NCBI GenBank assembly: GCA_051715425.1
Contig: JBPXJS010000044.1
Location: 122,592 to 186,591, forward strand
Direction: 5' to 3'
Length of the DNA: 64,000 bases
Source of the DNA: JAJTFA01 sp051715425
Lineage (GTDB): Bacteria; Bacteroidota; Bacteroidia; UKL13-3
Shown: positions 23,185-31,534 of the stretch, piece by piece
How positions within the stretch are numbered: position 1 is the stretch's first letter
Layout: every line of letters starts with the position of its first letter
Position numbers and translations under genes: made by a program
The notes under the pieces: generated by a model
Told to the model about the DNA's origin: nothing
The model's input: only the letters and a program-made list of their open reading frames with translations
The model's database searches: none

Positions 23185-24528
23185 TTATTGTGTTGGTCCG
23201 CTATCTACAGTAGATTCAATGGTATTTTGTATGCTGGTTGAAACCAGGTTCATCACATCGTATCCGGTAGCTGTTTCAATGGCATTAACCGAGGTGCGGT
23301 AGTAACCCCATGGTTGTGCATTTACGCTTTGGATATTTGGCATATCAACTGCAATTACCCTTGTTGAGGTGCTGATACGCGATAAGTCGTTGCTTCCAAC
23401 AGGCAACACCACTACCACTTTCCAAACCCTTGATGGAACGGTAATATTTCCGCTGGCTATGGTATTGGTGGTTCCGCCCTGACTTCCTGTTCCGCCCTGG
23501 CCATAACTTCCTGCAATAATATATAATTCATTGCCTGCATTCATCAACGTTCTGCAATAATCTTCCAGATTTTTCCAGGTTTGCTGGTTATTTATCGGAG
23601 ACTGAGGAATGATATTGGTCATCAGAAAAGTTGCCCTGTTATCTGCATCACTGCCATCGCGGTCTTCGCTTGGGCACATATGTCCGCGGTCGAAACCGGT
23701 ATTGGTATAATTGGAAGTAGAGGCCCTGTAATATCCCGAGGGTAATGCCACATCCTGGCTAAAACAATCACAACGTTGGGCGCTGCCTTTCCACGCTGTG
23801 CTTAAATGCCAGCTTACCCAGTTGGCTGTTCCCCTGGAGTTGTTGTAAGCCAAAGCATATTGCGTTTTTACCATCAGGTAATTATTGGTATTGGAAGTAT
23901 TGGTTGTAGCGCCACTTGGGTTTCCCAATGCCATATTATCATCTCTGGTTGGTACTGTTGATGAATTGTCGTTTATGGAAAAATCGTCAATATTTAAACG
24001 GCCACCGCTTAACTTACGTAATTGAAAACGGATATTGCCTGATACAGTTAAGTTAAAGGTTTGTGTGTTCAACGTGGTTGATGAGGTGGTAACGGTGCTT
24101 CCGGTTTTTGTCCATGAAGAACCACTGTTGGTGGAGTACCACAATTCCCATGTACTGGATGCATCTGATCCGTAAACAGCGTGTTTGATGGTAACCTGAC
24201 TTGCACCACCGGTTACATTAAAATTCATGGTTACTGTTCCGGTGTTTTGAATCCTTACCGATTTGGTTCCGCTTTTTCTGTCGCTGGTTGATGTGCCGAG
24301 TAAAGCATCGGCCAGGTTCCAGGAGCCTGTAGAAAGGGTAACATCTGCAGCTGCATAGGCACCTTTTGTTCCGGTTTCAAATGTTTCAGGCCAGCCTGCA
24401 TAAATAGCGGCTGTGGTGCCCGGATCCTGTTGTGTAGAAACAGGCATGGTGTCTGCTTCTCTCTTGCATGAAAAGAATACCACACCTGATAGCAGGAGCA
24501 GGTAAAGAAAAATTCTTGCTGGTTTCAT
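23185..24528 (-). CDS. Secreted lipoprotein DNA/RNA non-specific endonuclease
   Basis: 447 aa. Signal peptide with lipobox: hydrophobic run LYLLLLSGVVFF then SCKREAD, so Cys21 is lipidated. Residues about 45-195 form a beta-sandwich resembling a carbohydrate- or surface-binding module (FETGTKGAYAAADVTL, IRFQLRKLSGGRLNIDDFSI). Residues about 200-447 are the betabetaalpha-metal nuclease of the NucA/Serratia family: DRGHM at Asp280-Met284 with general base His283, followed by FLMTNIIPQSPINNQQTW, whose Asn residues hold Mg2+. It degrades DNA and RNA outside the cell or in the periplasm, for nutrition or against competitors. The convergent NuiA-like gene supplies a specific inhibitor. Confidence 0.92.
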   Translation of the reverse strand: MKPARIFLYLLLLSGVVFFSCKREADTMPVSTQQDPGTTAAIYAGWPETFETGTKGAYAAADVTLSTGSWNLADALLGTSTSDRKSGTKSVRIQNTGTVTMNFNVTGGASQVTIKHAVYGSDASSTWELWYSTNSGSSWTKTGSTVTTSSTTLNTQTFNLTVSGNIRFQLRKLSGGRLNIDDFSINDNSSTVPTRDDNMALGNPSGATTNTSNTNNYLMVKTQYALAYNNSRGTANWVSWHLSTAWKGSAQRCDCFSQDVALPSGYYRASTSNYTNTGFDRGHMCPSEDRDGSDADNRATFLMTNIIPQSPINNQQTWKNLEDYCRTLMNAGNELYIIAGSYGQGGTGSQGGTTNTIASGNITVPSRVWKVVVVLPVGSNDLSRISTSTRVIAVDMPNIQSVNAQPWGYYRTSVNAIETATGYDVMNLVSTSIQNTIESTVDSGPTQ

Positions 24529-24618
24529 AAGTTAAGCTGTTGTTGGTTAATTGGTTTTCAAACATACATCAGCATATCCCTATGGATGTTAAAATTTCAT
24601 TAACATATATTCATATTT

Positions 24619-25806
24619 GTGTTGCTTAGTGAACAGTGTTTCATCTTATATTTGAATGGATTGAAACCCATCTTTTCATACCATACTTTTAAAAGTGGCC
24701 ACACCATAAATCTGCTGCAAAGTGGTGCCCCGTATTTTGATATGTTATTTGCCTGTATCAGCAAGGCCACCTACGAGATTCATTTGCAGGTTTATATTTT
24801 TGATGAAGATGAAACCGGTAAACGCGTGATTCAACTCCTGATGGATGCTGCCCGCAGAGGAGTTAATGTATTTGTAGTGGTAGATGCATTTGGTACCGAT
24901 CAGTTATCGAAAAAAACCATACTTAAGATGCAGGCACACGGAATACAGTTCAGGGAATTTTCTCCGTTGTTTACTTCCGGTGGTTTTCATTTAGGAAGAA
25001 GGCTGCATCATAAAATAGCCTTGTTTGATGAGGAGGTGGCATTGGTAGGCGGAATTAATATTGCAGATAAATACCATGGAACAGCAACACAAACAGCCTG
25101 GCTTGATTTTGCCGTTGAAATAAGAGGGCCTGTTATTGCTGAAATCAGGGATATCTGCATGGATATCTGGCAAAAAAGTTATGAGAAAGTGGTAACCCCT
25201 AAAATAGCCGCCAAAGGGGGGCTTCGTGTGCGGATGATCCAAAACGACTGGCTGAGAAGAAAGGTGGAAATTTCAGGTGCATATCGACAGGCTATACGAA
25301 GGGCTGATAAGGAACTGATTTTGGTGACCAGTTATTTTTTACCCGGTATCAGAATCCGTCATTTATTAAAAAGGGCACAAAAACGCGGGGTAAAAATTAC
25401 CATTTTACTTGGCGGGGTTTCTGATGTACCCAGTGTGCAAAGGGCAAGCAATTATCTGTATGGATGGATGCTCAAAAACAATATCACCATTTACGAGTGG
25501 AAACCTTCTGTTTTACATGGAAAACTGGCTATTGCCGATGAAAAGTGGGTTACCATTGGATCCTATAATATTAATTTTTTAAGCGATTATGGAAGCCTGG
25601 AGCTGAACGTAGAGGTGGCGGATAAAAATTTTGCCCGCCAAACCCGGCAAACACTACAGGAAATTATAACCAAAGGATGCGAAGAAATTACGCCAGATCA
25701 ATATGAGAAAAGAAGAACCATTTTAGGCAGGATACTCGATTGGATCAGTTACCAGTTAATACGTACTTCTTTTAAACTGATGTTTATGCTCATGCGTAGG
25801 GAATAA
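24619..25806 (+). CDS. Cardiolipin synthase-like phospholipase D family protein
   Basis: Up to 395 aa with a GTG start at 24619; no ATG occurs before residue 41, so the exact start is uncertain and TTG codons at 24652 or 24661 are alternatives. Two HKD catalytic motifs are present: HHKIALFD in the first half and LHGKLAIAD in the second, each followed by GGxN/GSYN (VGGINIAD; IGSYNINF). This two-HKD layout makes cardiolipin from phosphatidylglycerol or acts as a phosphatidyltransferase. The N-terminal transmembrane helices of E. coli ClsA are missing, as in the short ClsB type. It is divergent from the nuclease gene and abuts DUF3817 end to end. Confidence 0.87.
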   Translation: MLLSEQCFILYLNGLKPIFSYHTFKSGHTINLLQSGAPYFDMLFACISKATYEIHLQVYIFDEDETGKRVIQLLMDAARRGVNVFVVVDAFGTDQLSKKTILKMQAHGIQFREFSPLFTSGGFHLGRRLHHKIALFDEEVALVGGINIADKYHGTATQTAWLDFAVEIRGPVIAEIRDICMDIWQKSYEKVVTPKIAAKGGLRVRMIQNDWLRRKVEISGAYRQAIRRADKELILVTSYFLPGIRIRHLLKRAQKRGVKITILLGGVSDVPSVQRASNYLYGWMLKNNITIYEWKPSVLHGKLAIADEKWVTIGSYNINFLSDYGSLELNVEVADKNFARQTRQTLQEIITKGCEEITPDQYEKRRTILGRILDWISYQLIRTSFKLMFMLMRRE

Positions 25807-26109
25807 TCAACCTGCCAGTTCCTTTTTCAATTGCTTATCAAGCACAAAAGTTCCAAAAGGGATAAATGAAGCCAGAAAAGCCCAGACCGAACGTTTAAAT
25901 TTCCACTCGTAAGCGATGATGCATTGTACAAGCAGCAGCATATATGCCACAAACAAAGCTCCATGTGCCCAGCCCACATATTTTACCATAAGAGGCATAC
26001 CTGCTCCATATTTTAATGGCATGGCAATAAAAAGGAGTATAATAAACGACCATCCTTCTGTTACTGCCACCAGTCTAAACCGGTTTAAGGTGCGGGTATC
26101 TGCTTTCAT
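25807..26109 (-). CDS. DUF3817 small integral membrane protein
   Basis: 100 aa with three hydrophobic helices. The family pattern is clear: LNRFRLVAVTEGWSFIILLF, MPLKYGAG, VKYVGWAHGALFVAYMLLLV and the closing ASFIPFGTFVLDKQLKKE. Function is unknown; members are often near transporters. The stop is immediately adjacent to the stop of the PLD-type gene on the other strand, so the two transcripts must overlap. Confidence 0.9.
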   Translation of the reverse strand: MKADTRTLNRFRLVAVTEGWSFIILLFIAMPLKYGAGMPLMVKYVGWAHGALFVAYMLLLVQCIIAYEWKFKRSVWAFLASFIPFGTFVLDKQLKKELAG

Positions 26110-26210
26110 CTGTTAAAATTTATGCAAGAATAAACCAAGCCGGCCAACAAAACCATACTAAAATTGAATTTTAAGAACCAATTGGCATATTTTAGCCAAA
26201 TATTTACCTG

Positions 26211-26381
26211 ATGAAATTGTTTACTCATATTCTTCTCTATATTGATCCGGGTAGCACCAGTTATATCGTACAAATTATTATTGGTGCGTTACTTGGTACC
26301 TTATTCTTTTTTAAATCGGCCTGGATGCAGGTTAAATCCTGGTTTCAGTTGTTTTTTAATTTGTTCCGCAAGCAAAAATGA
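26211..26381 (+). CDS. 56-aa YIDPGS membrane protein
   Basis: Short gene starting at the ATG at 26211 and ending in an ATGA overlap with the methyltransferase gene at 26378. Product: basic N-terminus, the motif YIDPGSTSYIVQ, one transmembrane helix (IIIGALLGTLFFFKSAWM) and a basic C-terminus (FRKQK). The same YIDPGS-plus-one-helix layout is familiar next to glycan- or lipid-modifying enzymes. The overlap with the next gene and clean coding pattern support a real gene. It may anchor or scaffold the following two enzymes at the membrane (inference). Confidence 0.8.
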   Translation: MKLFTHILLYIDPGSTSYIVQIIIGALLGTLFFFKSAWMQVKSWFQLFFNLFRKQK

Positions 26382-27742
26382 GTTCGGCCACGCGCATAAA
26401 TGTTTCCTATAAAGATCCGCATACGGTTGTATTTAAATCAGCCGGCATTATTTACCGTCAACTCCATAAAGGTTACCAACCGCATTACGAAAAGTTTATT
26501 CAATCAGGTTTGTATGATAAGCTGCTTCAGAAAGGATTTGTTATCCCACATGAACAAGTAAGTACACCTGTTTTTGATGAGGCTACTCACTATAAAACCA
26601 TCAGGCCTCAGCAAATTTCGTTTATTACCCATCCAGCGGAATGGAGTTTTACCCAATGGAAAGATGCGGCACTTCATACATTGGAAATACTTACAGAATC
26701 TCTGGCTCACGGAATGATTTTAAAAGATGCCACCCCGTTTAATATGCAAATGGTAAACGGCAGCATGCGCTTAATTGATACCGGCTCTTTTGTGTGTTAT
26801 GAGGCCAATACCCCATGGATTGCCTACAGGCAGTTTTGTGAAAGTTTCCTGGGTCCTCTGCTGCTTATGCATTATAATTATGCAGAGGCCGGAAAATTGT
26901 TCTTGCTCTATCCCGATGGGATACCGGTAAAACAGCTTACCCGATTGCTTCCTTTTAAAGCCAGGTTTAATATGGGTGCATTGATGCATATATATTTTCA
27001 GGCATCTTTTAAAGGCAGCGTAAAACAAACGCAAACACCGCATCAGTTAAAACAGCAAAACCTGCTTGCCATAGCTGATAACCTGAAAGGCTTGATTAAA
27101 AAACTGGAGCCAAGGTTTATTAATTTCGACTGGGATTTATATTACCAATCCATCTGGGTGGAGGATGATTATATTCAGGAGAAAGAAACCGTATTCAACC
27201 GGTTTGTACAACAACTGCAAATAAAATCGGCTATTGATATAGGTTGCAATACCGGCATGTTTTCTAAAATACTGGCAGGGCAGGGGATAGAGGTTGTTGC
27301 GGTTGATTCTTCCACCTCCGCAGTTGATCAGTTGTACCAGGAAATAAAAAGAAACAAGCTCAGCCATATCACCACCTGCGTGCAGGATATCACAGATCCA
27401 ACACCTGCAACGGGATTGCTCAATCAGGAACGGGAATCTTTTTTGCAAAGGGGTAGTTATGATCTGGTGATAGGTTTTGCCCTCATACACCATATTTGTA
27501 TTGCTAAAAATATTCCGCTGGCTTATTTTGTTTCCAGCCTCGCGGCTATGGGCAGGTATATCATCACAGAGTTTGTTCCCAAAAGCGACTCCAATGTGCA
27601 ACTGATGCTAAAAAACCGGGAGGATATTTTTGACAACTACACACAGGCGCATTTCGAAGCAGAGGTGAATACACGTTGCCGCATCATGAAGCAACATCAG
27701 TTAAACAATGGAAGAATACTTTATTTACTGGAGGTAAAATGA
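26378..27742 (+). CDS. Kinase-fold/SAM-methyltransferase fusion protein (NoeA-like)
   Basis: 454 aa. Residues about 1-240 resemble a protein- or aminoglycoside-kinase-like domain: a catalytic-loop-like HGMILKDATPFNMQM followed by a DFG-like MRLIDTGSF, near residues 108-135. The second half is a class I methyltransferase with the SAM loop AIDIGCNTGMF (Asp287-Gly293), acidic AVDSS after it, and YDLVIGFALIHHI as motif IV. This order is that of NoeA-type proteins linked to Nod-factor or surface-glycan modification. The gene is coupled by ATGA overlaps to the YIDPGS gene before it and the sulfatase-fold gene behind. Substrate unknown. The kinase half may be only a fold, because the aspartate and asparagine are in the right place but no P-loop is seen. 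Confidence 0.72.
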   Translation: MSSATRINVSYKDPHTVVFKSAGIIYRQLHKGYQPHYEKFIQSGLYDKLLQKGFVIPHEQVSTPVFDEATHYKTIRPQQISFITHPAEWSFTQWKDAALHTLEILTESLAHGMILKDATPFNMQMVNGSMRLIDTGSFVCYEANTPWIAYRQFCESFLGPLLLMHYNYAEAGKLFLLYPDGIPVKQLTRLLPFKARFNMGALMHIYFQASFKGSVKQTQTPHQLKQQNLLAIADNLKGLIKKLEPRFINFDWDLYYQSIWVEDDYIQEKETVFNRFVQQLQIKSAIDIGCNTGMFSKILAGQGIEVVAVDSSTSAVDQLYQEIKRNKLSHITTCVQDITDPTPATGLLNQERESFLQRGSYDLVIGFALIHHICIAKNIPLAYFVSSLAAMGRYIITEFVPKSDSNVQLMLKNREDIFDNYTQAHFEAEVNTRCRIMKQHQLNNGRILYLLEVK

Positions 27743-29202
27743 AAAGGTTTTTAGAAAAATTTAAATCCCTGCCTTTATCGCCCTGGTTGTTTGTAACCTT
27801 CTTTTTTAGTCATGCTTTTATCCGCTATTTCGATTGGTTAAGGGCCAAACCTGTTTTTATTTTTTATATCGTAGCCCTGCTCTTTACCTCTTTGTTTTTT
27901 TGGGTAATCAACAAATGGCTTCAATCAACAGCTAAAACCTCTTTTATTTTAGTGATATGGATTTGGGTGGTTTTTTATTTTAATTTTTACCATACCGCCA
28001 TCACACAATTGCATCTGTTTACCATTTCGTCCTGGTTATTAATTCCCGTAACTGCTGCTATTATTGGGGTTGTTGCTTTTTTTATTAGAAAACGGAAAGA
28101 GGCTTTTTTCGGGAAACTCAATTATTTTCTCAATGCCTTATTTGCCCTGTTTATCATTGCTGATGTGTTTGAGGTGGCAGGAGTGGTGTACGCAAAAAAA
28201 AATACCCTGCAGTTTGAAACAGATGCGGCCTTACAACAAAAGCCGGCAGGCAAAACAGCAGATTCCCTTCCAGATATTTATTTTATGGTGTTCGATGAGT
28301 ATGCCAGTTCCTCATCTCTGAAAGAAAATTTCGGTTTTGATAATAGCAGCCTCGATACCTTTTTGCTCAACAATGGTTTCTATATTGCCTCAAATGCAAA
28401 GAGCAATTATTCATTAACCGTATTCTCTATTGCTTCCACTTTGCAGCTTTCTTATTTTAAAGATATGAAAGAAGCCCGTTATCCGGATGATTATCCGGCT
28501 GCGCTGGAAGCCATGCAAACCAATAAACTTTTCTCTTTGCTGGAGCAACAAGGGTATGAAATTTCCAATCATTCCATATTTAATCTGGGAAACTATTCAA
28601 CCCATCAAACCAATTTTTTTCATAAATCAGCCTTTACCTTGTTGTTTGATAAATCCATGGTAAAACTGGCCAAGGTATTGTATCTGGAACTTACCCCACA
28701 AGAGCAGATTGAATCGCTTAATCATTTATTTGCAGAAGTAGCTGCACCAGCCCCCAACAACAAACCTCAGTTTAAATACCTGCATGTATTACTGCCGCAT
28801 TATCCTTTTATTTTCGAGGCTGACGGAAAAATAAGAAGTGCCATAGAATACACCCGCAAAAAGGATAATTATTTTGTGGAGCGTTATTTAAATCAGTTGG
28901 TGTTTACCAATAAGCTTATCAGAAACCTTATTACGGATATCAATAAAAACAACCCGCGTAAAAAAATAATTGTACTCGAGGGAGACCATGGTTTGCGTTT
29001 CCCGTACATTAACCGGAAAGCCGGCTATGATGCTTACCGCAAAGGTTCAGGTCCGTTCAGGAATCTCAACGCTTATTATTTTTTCGATAGGGATTACACG
29101 CAATTGTATGATAGCATTTCACCCGTAAACAGTTTCAGGGTTATCAGCAGCCAGTACCTGGGATTGCCTTGCGGTTTGCTTCCTGATAAAAGTATATTTT
29201 AA
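27739..29202 (+). CDS. Membrane-bound sulfatase/alkaline-phosphatase-fold enzyme
   Basis: 487 aa from the ATG at 27739, in a 4-nt ATGA overlap with the methyltransferase gene. Residues 1-155 hold about five transmembrane helices. The C-terminal periplasmic domain (about 175-470) begins DIYFMVFDEYASS, in which Asp186 and Glu187 match metal ligands, includes SNYSLTVFSIASTL with Thr227 as candidate nucleophile, and EGDHGLRFPY (Asp416, His417) near the end. This is the layout of LtaS/EptA/arylsulfatase-like phosphoglycerol- or phosphoethanolamine-transferases, though motifs are diverged. Likely job: transferring a phospho-group onto an envelope lipid or glycan made or methylated by its neighbours. 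Its stop overlaps that of convergent bcp. Confidence 0.75.
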   Translation: MKRFLEKFKSLPLSPWLFVTFFFSHAFIRYFDWLRAKPVFIFYIVALLFTSLFFWVINKWLQSTAKTSFILVIWIWVVFYFNFYHTAITQLHLFTISSWLLIPVTAAIIGVVAFFIRKRKEAFFGKLNYFLNALFALFIIADVFEVAGVVYAKKNTLQFETDAALQQKPAGKTADSLPDIYFMVFDEYASSSSLKENFGFDNSSLDTFLLNNGFYIASNAKSNYSLTVFSIASTLQLSYFKDMKEARYPDDYPAALEAMQTNKLFSLLEQQGYEISNHSIFNLGNYSTHQTNFFHKSAFTLLFDKSMVKLAKVLYLELTPQEQIESLNHLFAEVAAPAPNNKPQFKYLHVLLPHYPFIFEADGKIRSAIEYTRKKDNYFVERYLNQLVFTNKLIRNLITDINKNNPRKKIIVLEGDHGLRFPYINRKAGYDAYRKGSGPFRNLNAYYFFDRDYTQLYDSISPVNSFRVISSQYLGLPCGLLPDKSIF

Positions 29203-29648
29203 AGAATCTGGTTGGCGTGGTCTTTACTTTCCACCTTATCAATCAGTTTTTCAATCACCCCTTTTTCGTTAATGATAAAGGTGGTGCGTATAATGCCTTT
29301 GTATTCCCGGCCGAATAATACCTTATCGCCCCATACGCCATATGCATTGGAAATGGTAAGGTCTTCATCTGCCAGCAAAGAAAAGGGCAAGGCATATTTT
29401 TTAATAAATTTCTGGTGTTTGGCAGGTTTATCAGGGCTAACGCCCAAAATTTCATACCCCTGCTTTTTAAGCATCTTATAATTATCCCTCAGGTTACACG
29501 CTTCTGTAGTGCAGGTTGGCGTATCGTCCTTTGGGTAAAAATACAATACCAGCTTTTTCCCTTTGTAGCCGGCAAGTTTTATTGTATCTCCGTTTTCGTT
29601 TATACCGCTAAATGCCGGTGCTTTTTGTCCTTCTTTTAGTTTTGTCAT
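29199..29648 (-). CDS. bcp: Thiol peroxidase, Bcp/PrxQ peroxiredoxin
   Basis: Reduces H2O2 and organic peroxides using thioredoxin. It is 149 aa. Peroxidatic Cys46 and resolving Cys51 occur in TPTCTTEACNLRD, five residues apart, which marks the atypical two-cysteine BCP class. The thioredoxin-fold opening KAPAFSGINENGDTI and the later LLADEDLTISNAYGVWG are normal. It overlaps the end of convergent 27739-29202 by 4 nt, and its start overlaps the end of the M23 gene by 4 nt on the same strand, so it is coupled to the peptidase. Confidence 0.94.
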   Translation of the reverse strand: MTKLKEGQKAPAFSGINENGDTIKLAGYKGKKLVLYFYPKDDTPTCTTEACNLRDNYKMLKKQGYEILGVSPDKPAKHQKFIKKYALPFSLLADEDLTISNAYGVWGDKVLFGREYKGIIRTTFIINEKGVIEKLIDKVESKDHANQIL

Positions 29649-31411
29649 TTTAATTGGAGCCTTTGTTTTATAGTGGCAACGTTCTCTTTCTTATCCCAAA
29701 CACTTAATTCCAGATCCAGTTTTCCTTTGGGTGTATTTTCATCAAAAAAATATTCCAGCAAATCATTTTTGGCATCGTATTCAAACAATACCCAGTTGCC
29801 GTTTATGCTGCCTTTAAAACAACAAATGCCTGCCAGGTTATCATCTATTTTTATCCGCAGACTCAGGGTATCACTTACGGTATTGTTTGGAGCATTTAAG
29901 ATATTGATGGTGGGAGGCACTGTATCCGCGGCAACAAAGTAGGTTTCGAAATTGCTGATGCGTGCACTTACCCAGCCGTTTTCGGCTTCACCTCCTGCTG
30001 AGCGGATATAGCCGTTTTTATTGTCGTAAGCTACCAATAATTTAGATCTCAGTTTATCCGGTATGGTGTCGGCTTTTATGCTTATGGCAATACTGCGGTG
30101 CAGGGGAGTTGCCGCATCATGCACCATATGTTGTTCAGAGAGCATGCCTTTTGCACGTGGTGCAGTTTGGTAATTAAACTCCAGCGTATCGTATAAAGAT
30201 TTATTTCCGGTTTCTATTTTAAACTGTGCGGTTTGAAAAACGTTATTTCGCTTAGGATAAAATAAGGCTGCCGGTTTTCCCTTTTTTTGTTCCGGCAGGG
30301 GCGAATTTTCCTGCTTAATATAGCAATACAAGGTTTGGGAGTATCCGGCAATATCGCATACACGTATACTTAATAGATGTGCCTGGTTATCTTTAAAGGT
30401 AAATTTTCCTTTCCCTTTCAGGTAAGTGTATAGCGGAATGATATTGCCATCATCCAAAAATAGTTTTTGAAAACGGATGCCTTCTTCCTTGTAGGCTGGG
30501 TAATCAATATGAATATTTACGCAACGCGTATCATCAAAGGGAAAACGGTTTAAACGAAAACCATAGTATTGTTTGTGGTTCACAAAAAGCTCAATGCCGT
30601 AAATGCTGTATTCTTTTTTCGGGTCTGTTAAATAATCAACCGCCTCAATGGCTGTACCCAAACGTTTAATGTTTAGGGAAATGGTATCGGTGTACAACTG
30701 GCCGCTATCGGTTTTAATGATTTGGTTACCATTCAGCATGATTTTTTTTACCAGCAAAGGCCTGTTTGTACTTAACTCGTAAAACAATACCTGTTTAATG
30801 GCAGGAGCCAGCTGGTCTGCGGCACTAATTCCAAATAATTGAGGGTTAATGGGCTCTTCGGTACGTGTATCCCTTATCTCAAAATGCAAATGCGGACCGG
30901 TTGATGTTCCGCTGTTGCCGCTCCATCCGATCGTATCGCCTTTTTTTACCTGTAGCCTGTTTCGCCCGGGGAAATGATCAAAGTCAAACTGACGGATCTC
31001 GTACTGGTATTTTTTAATATAAGTTGCAATTTCGCCATTGGCATTTTCCAGGTGTCCGTAAACGCTGGTATATCCGTTTGGATGATCGATATACAAAGCC
31101 TTACCATATCCAACTGATGAATATTTTATGCGCGATACATACCCATCTGCTATGGCATATATGGGTAATCCTGTTTTTTCATAGGTGCGGATATCCATAC
31201 CGCTGTGAAAATGGTTCTCACGCAGGGAGCCAAAGGGAGCGCTAAGGTATAGCGGGGTATCCATGGGAGAGATAAAATAATCAACCGGAAATACCTGTGC
31301 CTTGAGCTGATGGAAGGGTATAAGCATACCAAGCAGAACGATAAGCTTTAAAGAAAAGAGGTGCCGGTATGGTTTGCGGTAAAACACATTCAAATAAACA
31401 AAATTGCGCAC
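29645..31411 (-). CDS. M23-family metallopeptidase (LytM-like), secreted
   Basis: 588 aa, with a signal peptide near residues 20-38 (LKLIVLLGMLIPFHQLKA). The LytM zinc site is complete: His69 and Asp73 in HFHSGMDIRT, with His174 and His176 in GPHLHFEIRD; GYGKALYIDHPNGYTSVYGH lies between. The zinc site implies cleavage of peptidoglycan cross-bridges. Residues about 200-588 are a large beta-rich extension (FKLNRFPFDDTRC..., DTVPPTINILN...) without a match I know. It lies upstream of and overlaps bcp by 4 nt, and is divergent from the histidine kinase gene across 123 nt. Confidence 0.88.
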   Translation of the reverse strand: MRNFVYLNVFYRKPYRHLFSLKLIVLLGMLIPFHQLKAQVFPVDYFISPMDTPLYLSAPFGSLRENHFHSGMDIRTYEKTGLPIYAIADGYVSRIKYSSVGYGKALYIDHPNGYTSVYGHLENANGEIATYIKKYQYEIRQFDFDHFPGRNRLQVKKGDTIGWSGNSGTSTGPHLHFEIRDTRTEEPINPQLFGISAADQLAPAIKQVLFYELSTNRPLLVKKIMLNGNQIIKTDSGQLYTDTISLNIKRLGTAIEAVDYLTDPKKEYSIYGIELFVNHKQYYGFRLNRFPFDDTRCVNIHIDYPAYKEEGIRFQKLFLDDGNIIPLYTYLKGKGKFTFKDNQAHLLSIRVCDIAGYSQTLYCYIKQENSPLPEQKKGKPAALFYPKRNNVFQTAQFKIETGNKSLYDTLEFNYQTAPRAKGMLSEQHMVHDAATPLHRSIAISIKADTIPDKLRSKLLVAYDNKNGYIRSAGGEAENGWVSARISNFETYFVAADTVPPTINILNAPNNTVSDTLSLRIKIDDNLAGICCFKGSINGNWVLFEYDAKNDLLEYFFDENTPKGKLDLELSVWDKKENVATIKQRLQLK

Positions 31412-31534
31412 ATAAGTGGTTATAAATTATTATAACATCTCCTGTCTTACTATAATGTTCAGATAGTTAAATGAATAAGAAAATTTACAAATATTCTTCT
31501 TACTTTCTTTATCTTTCTGACCTCAAGATTGTGC

